NCBI RefSeq assembly: GCF_021295335.1
Contig: NZ_JAIWOT010000001.1
Coordinates: 2,265,001 to 2,329,000, forward strand
Reading direction: 5' to 3'
Origin: Komagataeibacter sp. FNDCF1
Lineage (GTDB): Bacteria; Pseudomonadota; Alphaproteobacteria; Acetobacterales; Acetobacteraceae
DNA length: 64,000 nt
Below, one piece after another: positions 8,277 through 15,788 of this stretch; the stretch's first letter is position 1; each line of letters starts with the position of its first letter. The notes under the pieces are model-generated. The model worked only from the letters and a program-made list of their open reading frames with translations, searched no databases and was not told where the DNA came from. The position numbers and the translations under genes are program-made.

Positions 8277-9437
8277 TTATGGGTTCGGGGCACGGCCCAG
8301 GGTGTCGCGGCGGCTGGCAACGGTATCGCGGTCCATGTAACACTGGCGCATGTGGCGGCTGCCCGTTTCCAGCCTGTAGCCGGTGCGGCCATGGAACAGG
8401 CGGTAATTGTCCATCATCAGCAGTTCCCCCGGCGCCAGCTTGAAGCGCAGGGTCAGTGGGGAGTCCGGACGGATCAGATCCCAGAATGCCCGCCTTGCGG
8501 CATAGTATCGGTCAAGTATTTCAGGTGGCAGGGCGTCGATATATTCGGTCCTGTTGGAATAACGGACCTGTTCCACCTTGCCCGCGCCATCAAGCGCGAT
8601 CAGCGGCGCGCGGCTTTCCAGCAGGGTCGTGGCATCATGATAGCGGAACAGGACTTCCGTCCGGGTCAGGATGTCGAATGCCTGCGGACTGGTCGCGCGC
8701 AATATTTCGGCGGCATGAAAACCGTCAACCAGCGTGGACTCGCCCCCCGTCGCATCATTGGCCAGGCAATGCAGCAGGATATGGCCCGGCACGGGTTCAC
8801 GGTAAGGATTGTCGCTGTGCGGTTCCAGATGGCGTGGGGTCATGGTCAGGTCATAGGCCTGCGCGATGGCCCGCACGTCAGCCAGTCCGCCCCAGTTGGT
8901 GATACGGATCGGGCCGATCAGCCGCGCGAATTCCAGCGCGCCATCCATATCCGTCGGCACGCCGCCCACCACCGCGAAGCCATAAGTGGCAAGACGGTCA
9001 AGAAAGACTGCGAGCGCGGGATTGCCTGCTTCCCCTGCCTGTGCCGGGGCACGCATGGCCGCGAACGCCACGGGTTCGGGCAGGGACAGGCCGCCATCCC
9101 ATAATACGGGCTGCGTTGCGGGTCTGGGCGGCATGACGCGCGCCAGCCAGTCCGGCGGCAGCAGTGTTTCGAACCCGTCGGAAAAACACAGCCTGCCTTC
9201 GGGCGAGATGGACAGGATCGAAAGATCGGCCGGCAGTTCCGCCGCCTCTATCAGGCGCTGGCCCGTCAGCGGGTCAATGACCCGCGGGTCGGGCAGGCGT
9301 TCGCGCAGCCATGTGGGGTGCAGCACCAGCGGGCGCGCATCCGCCCGGGTTACGTGCAGCGCACCGGCTTCCACATATGCCGGGGGGTGGGTACTGGAGC
9401 ATTTTGCAGGCGTATCAAGAACGGACGCGACGGTCAT
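8277..9437 (-). CDS. gamma-butyrobetaine dioxygenase-like oxygenase lacking the zinc site (candidate TmpA-like)
   Basis: A 386-residue paralogue of the neighbouring dioxygenase and first gene of the operon. The TauD-type barrel is intact: iron ligands HSD (His207, Asp209) and a distal His in LFHGRTGY, with RHMRQCYMDRDTV at the end. The N-terminal domain lacks the Cys cluster: RDNCPCxxC is replaced by RERLPDPRVIDPLTGQ, so no zinc is bound there. Cage positions also differ (Trp182, Ala186, Met199 against Phe, Phe, Tyr in the paralogue), so it should accept a different ligand. With the HD protein 14 nt downstream, a TmpA-like role (hydroxylating a trimethylammonium phosphonate or similar) is plausible but unproven. 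The ATG at 9437 faces a divergent regulator across 129 bp. Confidence 0.8.
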   Translation of the reverse strand: MTVASVLDTPAKCSSTHPPAYVEAGALHVTRADARPLVLHPTWLRERLPDPRVIDPLTGQRLIEAAELPADLSILSISPEGRLCFSDGFETLLPPDWLARVMPPRPATQPVLWDGGLSLPEPVAFAAMRAPAQAGEAGNPALAVFLDRLATYGFAVVGGVPTDMDGALEFARLIGPIRITNWGGLADVRAIAQAYDLTMTPRHLEPHSDNPYREPVPGHILLHCLANDATGGESTLVDGFHAAEILRATSPQAFDILTRTEVLFRYHDATTLLESRAPLIALDGAGKVEQVRYSNRTEYIDALPPEILDRYYAARRAFWDLIRPDSPLTLRFKLAPGELLMMDNYRLFHGRTGYRLETGSRHMRQCYMDRDTVASRRDTLGRAPNP

Positions 9438-9566
9438 GGCCGGTCTCCACCAGTCGTTGCAAAACCGATTATATTGGGCATCGGACCAACGTTGCGCGAA
9501 AAATCGACATTTTCTTGATCTTTTCCGCTATGGTTTTCAGGCTGGTCTGTTAAGGAGCCAAACGCG

Positions 9567-10631
9567 ATGCCGGATGACATGGCCTTCTGGCGGCAACGCT
9601 GGATGCGGGCGGCCGGGCAGGTGGGTTTCCTGCTCCTGCCGCAGTTCTCGATGCTGGAACTGTTCTGCGCGGTCGACCCGCTGCGCATTGCCAGCAGGCT
9701 GGGTGGCGGCGGGTTTGGCTGGACGCTCTTTTCCGTCGATGGTGGGCCTGTCCTGTCATCCAACGGCACGGAAATCAGTGTGGATGCCCGCTTTGGTGAT
9801 GGACCCATGCCCGGCGTGCTGTTCGTGGTGGCCAGTTATGACCCCCTGCTGTGCGTCACGGTGGAAATGGAGCATGCCCTGCGCCGCATGGCCCGCCATG
9901 GTGTCCTGCTGGGGGCGGTGGATACAGGCACGTTCGTGCTGGCCCGGGCCCATCTGCTTTCCGGTCGGCGGGTCACGCTGCACTGGGAATCGAGTGCGGC
10001 CTTTACCGCGTCCTTTCCCGATGTAGAGGTAACGCCCAATCTTTATGAATTTGATCGCGACCGGCTGACCTGCGCGGGCGGGTCCGCCGTGATCGACATG
10101 ATTCTTTTCTTCATCGGGCTGCAGGGCAATGCCGACCTGCTCCGCAGTGTGGCCGAACAGGTCATCCACCCACCCATGCGCCCCGGCGCAATGACCCAGC
10201 GCCTGGCCCCGCGCACACGTTATGCGCTGCATGACCGCAGACTGGTCCGTGCGGTGGAACTCATGGAACGGACAATCGAGCATCCCCTGCCAATGGCGAC
10301 CATCGCCAGTGTGGCGGGCGTATCGCAACGCCAGTTTGAGCGCCTGTGCCATCAGCACCTGAAACGATCGGGGAAAAGCTTCTACCTGGCGTTGCGGCTG
10401 GAACGCGCCCGCCAGATGCTGGTGGACAGCGACCTGCCGGCAGCCGATGTTGCACTGGCCGCGGGGTTTGACAACGCCGCGCATTTCTCGCGCCTGTTCC
10501 GCCGTGTATTCGGCTGTTCCCCCACCGCAATGCGCCGCGCGGGCGCGGCCTCCGCTCCGGAACCGATCAGGACAGAAAACAATCGGGGTACGAAGAAAGG
10601 ACGGATGCCGGGTCCGGACAGGACACGATGA
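9567..10631 (+). CDS. GlxA-type AraC-family activator of the BBOX/HD operon
   Basis: A 354-residue regulator with an N-terminal DJ-1/PfpI (class I amidotransferase-like) ligand domain at about 15-200 and a C-terminal AraC double helix-turn-helix at about 230-330 (MATIASVAGVSQRQFERL, then VALAAGFDNAAHFSRLFRRVFG). The nucleophile-elbow Cys of the sensor domain is Asp (GAVDTGTF), as usual for non-enzymatic sensors. Relatives GbdR, CdhR and SouR respond to betaine, dimethylglycine, carnitine or sarcosine. Its divergent position suggests that it activates the 9437-4886 operon in response to its substrate. Ribosome-binding site AAGGAG precedes the ATG. Confidence 0.85.
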   Translation: MPDDMAFWRQRWMRAAGQVGFLLLPQFSMLELFCAVDPLRIASRLGGGGFGWTLFSVDGGPVLSSNGTEISVDARFGDGPMPGVLFVVASYDPLLCVTVEMEHALRRMARHGVLLGAVDTGTFVLARAHLLSGRRVTLHWESSAAFTASFPDVEVTPNLYEFDRDRLTCAGGSAVIDMILFFIGLQGNADLLRSVAEQVIHPPMRPGAMTQRLAPRTRYALHDRRLVRAVELMERTIEHPLPMATIASVAGVSQRQFERLCHQHLKRSGKSFYLALRLERARQMLVDSDLPAADVALAAGFDNAAHFSRLFRRVFGCSPTAMRRAGAASAPEPIRTENNRGTKKGRMPGPDRTR

Positions 10632-10822
10632 AGACAGATCCCGGCCGGCCTGCTGGCCTGCAATGGCATTCCATACGGTCTGACCCCGGACACGCAGGGC
10701 GGCAGCCCGCCCGGAATGCGCATCGTGGTTCAGGCAGGCCAGACTGTATTCCGTCAATACTGCATAAAGGTCATATCATTATGGTTTTATATGAATATAC
10801 ATGAACCATCCATCAGGCGCAT

Positions 10823-11770
10823 TCACTTCGCCTGTATGAAATGATTGATCTCACGCGCCACGCCATGCGGGTCTTCCCAGAATGGATTATGTCCAAGCCC
10901 CGGAAATATGACCGTCCTGGCCTGCGGTAGTGCCGCAATCAGTGTTGTACGGACTTCCGGCAGCATGATCGGGTCCTTTTCCCCCCATATCAGCAATGCC
11001 GGTTCATGCAGGTGTGCAAGGCCAGGACGGACATCAAGCGCCATCAGGCCCTGGTCCAGCACGGCCAGCCAGACCTTGGCGGGCATGGCGGCTGCATCAT
11101 GGCGCTGCCTGTCCAGAAACGCCGCGGGAACAGGGGTGGGGGAAGACCACCATTCCTTCATGAAGGCGGAATCCGGGTCGATCGGATCATGCAGCCGGGT
11201 AATGGGCGTGCGGAAATCCATTCCCTCCGCCCGCGCCTTGCGCTGTTCCCCGGTCGGGCAGTCCACGCGTCCGCCGGTGGATGATATGAGCACCACCTTT
11301 TGCGTATGTTCGGGCCAGTTCTCGGCAAAGGACTGCACGACGATACTGCCCAGCGAATGCCCGACCAGCATGGCGCGCGGGATATGCAGACCGTCAAGCA
11401 GACGACGGATATCATGGGCAAAGTCGATTACGGCATAGCAACAATCCGGTTTCGATGACGCGCCATGCCCCCGCAGGTCGGGAATGATGAGATGAAACCG
11501 GCGTGACAGTTCGGGCACCAGAGGTTCCCAGTCCCGCGCGCTGTCCGTATAGCCGTGGATCAGAACCACGGGTATGCCGTCGCGCGGCCCCATTTCAATA
11601 TAGGACAGGGTCATGTCCGGCCCCAGGACCATCTGCTTTTTCTGGTGGTCGTACCGGTCCATGGCCGCAGCCGACAGGTCTGCCGCCCGGCCGGGGGCGG
11701 ACAGGCCCAGCGTTCCGGCCATGACCATGACGGCCATGATGAAGCGGAATGTTTTCCGAACTGACTGCAT
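10823..11770 (-). CDS. exported alpha/beta hydrolase
   Basis: A 315-residue protein with a Sec signal peptide (hydrophobic residues 12-26, then APGRAA). The alpha/beta-hydrolase fold shows an oxyanion HGYTDS, nucleophile elbow GHSLGS, acid in WGEKDPI and catalytic His in GLGHNPFW. The ATG at 11770 was chosen because GGAAGGGGA lies eight bases upstream; an ATG at 11788 would start inside that site. It stands alone between the BBOX/HD regulator and the carnitine genes. A periplasmic esterase feeding the neighbouring pathway, for example on acylcarnitines or choline esters, is attractive but rests only on position. Confidence 0.8.
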   Translation of the reverse strand: MQSVRKTFRFIMAVMVMAGTLGLSAPGRAADLSAAAMDRYDHQKKQMVLGPDMTLSYIEMGPRDGIPVVLIHGYTDSARDWEPLVPELSRRFHLIIPDLRGHGASSKPDCCYAVIDFAHDIRRLLDGLHIPRAMLVGHSLGSIVVQSFAENWPEHTQKVVLISSTGGRVDCPTGEQRKARAEGMDFRTPITRLHDPIDPDSAFMKEWWSSPTPVPAAFLDRQRHDAAAMPAKVWLAVLDQGLMALDVRPGLAHLHEPALLIWGEKDPIMLPEVRTTLIAALPQARTVIFPGLGHNPFWEDPHGVAREINHFIQAK

Positions 11771-12070
11771 GGCCGCATCCCCTTCCATTACGTATTAATA
11801 ACAATAATGAACATTATGGAATTACAATATAATATTTTAAAAATACATTATGTTAAGAGCGTATTCTGAACATGACAAAATCCTTCAGATAACGGATTTC
11901 TTTCAGAAGGCAGCATTTCCTGAAGCTTTTGAAAAAACCCTTACCGGAAGCGTCCCTGTAATTTACCCGATACCCCAAAGGCAGACTGCTCCGGCACGCC
12001 CGCAAGGGAGGGAACAGGAAACAGCGGATACAGGCAGCCCGTGTCCGGGCCGCCTGTCCGCCTGCGCCAT
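11771..12070. other. AT-rich spacer holding promoter of the hydrolase and a repeat copy
   Basis: The part next to the hydrolase start (11771-11900) is strongly AT-rich, with several TATAAT-like words, and probably holds the hydrolase promoter. The rest carries the second copy of the palindromic repeat and the untranslated end of the carnitine operon. I see no gene here. Confidence 0.5.
11907..11940. repeat. dispersed intergenic palindromic repeat, copy 2
   Basis: This stretch matches the window start (1-33) closely: GGCAGCAT, TCC, GAAGCTTTT and GAAAAAA in the same order and spacing. It lies between the convergent-free ends of the hydrolase promoter and the carnitine operon. It is probably a fragment of a genome-wide repeat family. 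Confidence 0.45.
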
Positions 12071-13576
12071 TCAGGTCGGCTTGCGCCGGATCATGATGGA
12101 ACTGCCTGCACCCTGCGGTTTTTCGGCATTGTCCTCAGCCGCGTGAATTTTCCGCACAATCTCCAGAATGGTTTCCGGCGCGGGACAGGTCTTGCCCTTT
12201 TCCGCATCGACATGCATCAGCATCTGTTCCGCCGTTGCCAGGACCTCGCCTGTCGCGGCATCCATAATCTGGTGGAAGATGTGCAGCCGCTTGGCGTCGA
12301 AATCGAGGATACGCGTCTGGACCTCCAGCTTCATCCCCTCATAACCCTGCCCGAGATGGCGCAGATGGCTTTCAACCGTATAGAAACTGTAGCCTGACGC
12401 CACATAATCCCCATCGGCACCAATCATGGCCAGCAGGCCGTCCGTTGCATCCCCGAAAACCTGCAGGTAACGATGCTCGGTCATATGGCCGTTATAATCG
12501 ATCCATTCCGGCACGACGGTGCAGCGATGAGTGATGAGCCTGCCATCCGCCGGCACGTCCGCCCCGGCCGCGTGCGCGCGTACCTTGCGGAAATCATTCA
12601 GGGTGCGGCCCGCCGCGTATCCATCCGTACCCACATGGGACAGCGCCTGCATGATCCGCACCAGCGCATCATCACGCAACACTTCCAGATCGCGGACCGG
12701 AACCCCCTGCGCCTGTTCATCCGACTGGGTGGCAATACGCTCGACCAGTTCATCCGTCAGTTCCGGGGCGACCAGCTTGGTCCAGGGCAGCTTGAGTGCG
12801 GGCCCGAACTGCTTGAGGAAATGATGCATCCCCGCATCCCCCCCCGCCAGGCGATAGGTCAGGAACGTTCCCATGAACGCCCAGCGCAGGCCAGCACCGT
12901 ACCGGATGGCGTCATCCAGTTCCGATGTGGTGGCAACACCTTCCTCGATCAGCCACAGCCCTTCGCGCCAGACGGCTTCCAGCAGGCGGTCGGCGATGAA
13001 GCCGTCAATTTCCTTGCGTACATCCAGGACCTGCATCCCGATGCGGCGGTAGATCGCGGCGGCCTTTTCCTTTGTTTCCGGTGTTGTCCTCTCCCCGCCA
13101 CAGACTTCCACCAGCGGCAGCAGATAGACGGGGTTGAACGGATGGCCCACCACCAGCCGTTCGGGGTGGCGCAGCCCGGCCTGCAGCCGCGTCGGCAGCA
13201 GGCCGGAAGTGGAAGACCCGATCACCACGTCAGCCGGTAGCGCGGCATCGATCCGTGCCAGTACGGTGCGCTTCAGTTCCTCGTTTTCCGGCAGGCTTTC
13301 CTGCACGAAGGTCGCGCCCTCAAGCGCTTCGTCCAGTGTTGCATGAAAGGTCATCCGCCCTTCGGCAGTGGTGGCAGCGGGAAACAGCCGTGCCCAGGCC
13401 GCGCGCGCCATCTCCAGTATGGCACCGGCGCGCTGTGCCGCCGTGGGGCTTGGATCAAAAAAGGCGACATCCACGCCGTTAAGGACAAAACGCGCCGCCC
13501 ACCCGGCACCGATCACGCCACCGCCAACAATCGCAACCCGCGCGGGCAGGCCGTCCGTCATTTTCCCTGTCGTCAT
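12071..13576 (-). CDS. cdhAB: L-carnitine dehydrogenase / betainyl-CoA thioesterase fusion
   Basis: A 501-residue bifunctional enzyme. Residues about 10-325 are a 3-hydroxyacyl-CoA-dehydrogenase-fold carnitine dehydrogenase with the NAD motif VAIVGGGVIGAGWAARF, the loop SSTSGL and the catalytic His in VVGHPFNPVYLLPLVEV; it oxidises L-carnitine to 3-dehydrocarnitine. Residues about 345-485 form a hotdog thioesterase with the motif WIDYNGHMTEHRY, expected to split betainyl-CoA to glycine betaine. The same fusion is known from rhizobia, whereas Pseudomonas has separate cdhA and cdhB. It follows cdhC with a 2-nt gap. Start is ATG at 13576, or 13561 five codons later. The C-terminal tail after about residue 480 is poorly conserved. 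Confidence 0.93.
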   Translation of the reverse strand: MTTGKMTDGLPARVAIVGGGVIGAGWAARFVLNGVDVAFFDPSPTAAQRAGAILEMARAAWARLFPAATTAEGRMTFHATLDEALEGATFVQESLPENEELKRTVLARIDAALPADVVIGSSTSGLLPTRLQAGLRHPERLVVGHPFNPVYLLPLVEVCGGERTTPETKEKAAAIYRRIGMQVLDVRKEIDGFIADRLLEAVWREGLWLIEEGVATTSELDDAIRYGAGLRWAFMGTFLTYRLAGGDAGMHHFLKQFGPALKLPWTKLVAPELTDELVERIATQSDEQAQGVPVRDLEVLRDDALVRIMQALSHVGTDGYAAGRTLNDFRKVRAHAAGADVPADGRLITHRCTVVPEWIDYNGHMTEHRYLQVFGDATDGLLAMIGADGDYVASGYSFYTVESHLRHLGQGYEGMKLEVQTRILDFDAKRLHIFHQIMDAATGEVLATAEQMLMHVDAEKGKTCPAPETILEIVRKIHAAEDNAEKPQGAGSSIMIRRKPT

Positions 13577-13578
13577 GT

Positions 13579-14472
13579 TCAGCCCCGCTTGACCAGCTTG
13601 AGGTGTTCACGTGTTTCCTGCGGGGTCATGATGGAAACATTCATCGCTTCCAGAATGGTGGCCGCACGCCCCACCAGATCGGCATTGGAGGCAAATGTTC
13701 CACGGGAGAGGTACAGGTTGTCTTCCAGCCCCACGCGGATGTTGGTGCCCATCATGGGTGCAAGCCCGACATAGGGCAGCTGATGGCGGCCAAGCGAGAA
13801 GGCGCTGTACACCGCGCCCGGCGGCATCTGGTTGACCATGGAGGTCAGGGTCAGGACATCATCGGGCGCGCCATAGGGGATGCCCATGCACAGCTGGATC
13901 ATCACCGGATCATCCAGCAGGCCTTCCTTGATCAGCTGCTTGACGAACACCAGATGCCCGGTGTCGAACACCTCCAGTTCGGGGCGGACCCCCAGCGCCT
14001 GCACCTGCCGCGCCATTTCGCGCAGGATGGAAGGCGTGTTGACCATGATGTAGTCACCCAGCGCGAAGTTCATGGTTCCGCAATCCAGCGTGCAGATTTC
14101 CGGCAGCAGTTCCGCGACATGGGCCAGACGCTCGGTCGGGCCTGCCATGTCGGTTCCCGCGGCATCGGGCGGCAGCGGTGTTTCACCCGAGCGCAGGACA
14201 AGATCGCCCCCCATCCCGGCGGTCAGGTTTATGATGACATCCGTATCGGCATCACGGATGCGCTCCACGACTTCACGATACAGTTTCACATCGCGCGCCG
14301 CCGCCCCGGTTTCGGGGTCACGTACATGGATATGCGCAATGGCGGCCCCTGCCTTCGCGGCTGAAATCGCGGCATCCGCGATCTGCTTTGGCGTAACGGG
14401 CACATCGGGATGGCGGGAAACCGTGTCACCCGATCCGGTGACGGCACAGGTAATGAAAAGGCGGGATTTCAT
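13579..14472 (-). CDS. cdhC: 3-dehydrocarnitine cleavage enzyme (BKACE family)
   Basis: A 297-residue beta-keto acid cleavage enzyme that condenses 3-dehydrocarnitine with acetyl-CoA, giving betainyl-CoA and acetoacetate. The TIM-barrel metal site shows as [14 protein letters not shown] near residue 45, NLTAGMGGD near 82 and the C-terminal [13 protein letters not shown]. The full length matches the family. It is first in a two-gene operon with cdhAB, and the start has GGAGCGAC upstream. The operon diverges from cdhR across 122 bp, so carnitine-dependent activation by CdhR is expected from the Pseudomonas precedent. Confidence 0.93.
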   Translation of the reverse strand: MKSRLFITCAVTGSGDTVSRHPDVPVTPKQIADAAISAAKAGAAIAHIHVRDPETGAAARDVKLYREVVERIRDADTDVIINLTAGMGGDLVLRSGETPLPPDAAGTDMAGPTERLAHVAELLPEICTLDCGTMNFALGDYIMVNTPSILREMARQVQALGVRPELEVFDTGHLVFVKQLIKEGLLDDPVMIQLCMGIPYGAPDDVLTLTSMVNQMPPGAVYSAFSLGRHQLPYVGLAPMMGTNIRVGLEDNLYLSRGTFASNADLVGRAATILEAMNVSIMTPQETREHLKLVKRG

Positions 14473-14594
14473 GCAATGTCGCTCCAGCAGATTTTAGCGG
14501 ATCCACAGATCAGATACTGAAGATTAAGCATTGTCGTTACGGAATGGTGTCCTACAATGCGCCATCCATGTCCTGAAAAACGGCATAATCGACA

Positions 14595-15620
14595 ATGGTC
14601 CAACCTGTCCGTATCGGCTTTCTTCTCATCCAGCGTTTTTCCGCACTGGGGTTCCTGTGCGCGTCGGAACCCCTGCGCGTGACCAACAGGCTGGGTGAAC
14701 GGACCCTGTTTGAATGGGTCGTGCTGTCAGAAAACGGGGAACCCGTTACCGCATCGAACGGCATGCAGATCAGGCCGGCCGCGGCGCTGGATGCGCATAC
14801 GGATATTGACTGGCTGATCATCTGTTCGGGATTCGAACCGCTGAAATACAGCACCCCGGCCCTGCCCCGCCTGTTACGGCGCCTGGCCGCGCGGCATGTA
14901 ACGATAGGGGGGCTGGATACCGCGGCCTTCATCCTGGCCCAGGCGCGACTGGTGCATGACCTGCGCGTGACCGTGCATTGGGAAGCCAGCGCGGCCTTTA
15001 CGGAATCCTTTCCCGATATCGCCGTATCAGGCGAACTGTTTGAAGATCATGACCGTATCTTTACCTGTGCGGGGGGCACGGCGTCCATTGACTTCATGCT
15101 GCATCGCATCGCCCGCCTGCACGGGGCAACGCTGGCGCGCCGGGTCAGCGAACAGTTCATCCATACGACCATCCGGCTGCCCGGCGCGCCACAACGCCTG
15201 CGCTCGCCGGCGACGGCGGCCCCGGGCAGCCGCATCCTGGCCCGCGCCCTCACGCTTATGGAACGTATCAGTGACCGGCGCCTGACATCGGAAGAACTGG
15301 AAACCGCCACCCGCTATTGCGCACGCCATGTTGAACGCCAGTTCCGCAGGCATTTCGGCTGGGGACCCGCCACCCATCACCGCAAGCTGCGCCTGGCAAA
15401 GGCGCGCAGCCTGCTGCGGGAAACATCGCTGCCTATCGCGGATATCGCTTCCATCTGCGGTTTTGACAGCCGGCCGAATTTCTGCCGCGCCTATGGCGCT
15501 GAATATGGGCTTGCCCCCTCGGCTGACCGACATGAACCCGAACGCGGCCAGCCCCTGATCAGGGCGGACAGCCTGCCGGACCCTGCTGGCCCGGTCTCCC
15601 CCCCCACAGGCGGGGCGTGA
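14595..15620 (+). CDS. cdhR: GlxA-type AraC-family carnitine regulator
   Basis: A 341-residue protein with a DJ-1/PfpI-like sensor domain at about 5-185 and AraC-type DNA-binding segments at about 220-320 (SEELETATRYCARHVERQFRRHFG, then IADIASICGFDSRPNFCRAYGAEYG). The sensor elbow reads GGLDTAAF, with Asp replacing the enzymatic Cys. Divergent pairing with cdhC-cdhAB is the arrangement known for CdhR in Pseudomonas, where it activates carnitine catabolism. It also resembles the 9567-10631 regulator, with which it shares the HWE(A/S)SAAFT(E/A)SFPD block, so the two probably arose by duplication. Confidence 0.85.
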   Translation: MVQPVRIGFLLIQRFSALGFLCASEPLRVTNRLGERTLFEWVVLSENGEPVTASNGMQIRPAAALDAHTDIDWLIICSGFEPLKYSTPALPRLLRRLAARHVTIGGLDTAAFILAQARLVHDLRVTVHWEASAAFTESFPDIAVSGELFEDHDRIFTCAGGTASIDFMLHRIARLHGATLARRVSEQFIHTTIRLPGAPQRLRSPATAAPGSRILARALTLMERISDRRLTSEELETATRYCARHVERQFRRHFGWGPATHHRKLRLAKARSLLRETSLPIADIASICGFDSRPNFCRAYGAEYGLAPSADRHEPERGQPLIRADSLPDPAGPVSPPTGGA

Positions 15621-15788
15621 CGGGAAATAGCGGCAAGTCGGCACGGTGCAGGGTTTCATCGGCCCACATGCCGCGCCCGCGTCGCGTGGATACGCAGCCC
15701 CCCTGTGCTGTGCGGCTTTTTAAAATAAAAGCGGCCCCGCGTACCTGCCGTTTTCCATCCATGCGTTGTCCGTTTCGGGACTGATCCT

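Noticed and set aside
14473-14538. Direct repeat GCAATGTCGCT / GCATTGTCGTT between cdhC and cdhR as CdhR sites
   Set aside because: The first copy lies directly before the cdhC start codon, between it and the ribosome-binding site, a poor place for an activator site. Two partial matches of 11 bp are not enough.
15690-15735. Bidirectional terminator between cdhR and the TonB receptor
   Set aside because: GCTTTT...AAAAGC gives only six paired bases without a GC-rich stem, so I could not support it as a terminator.
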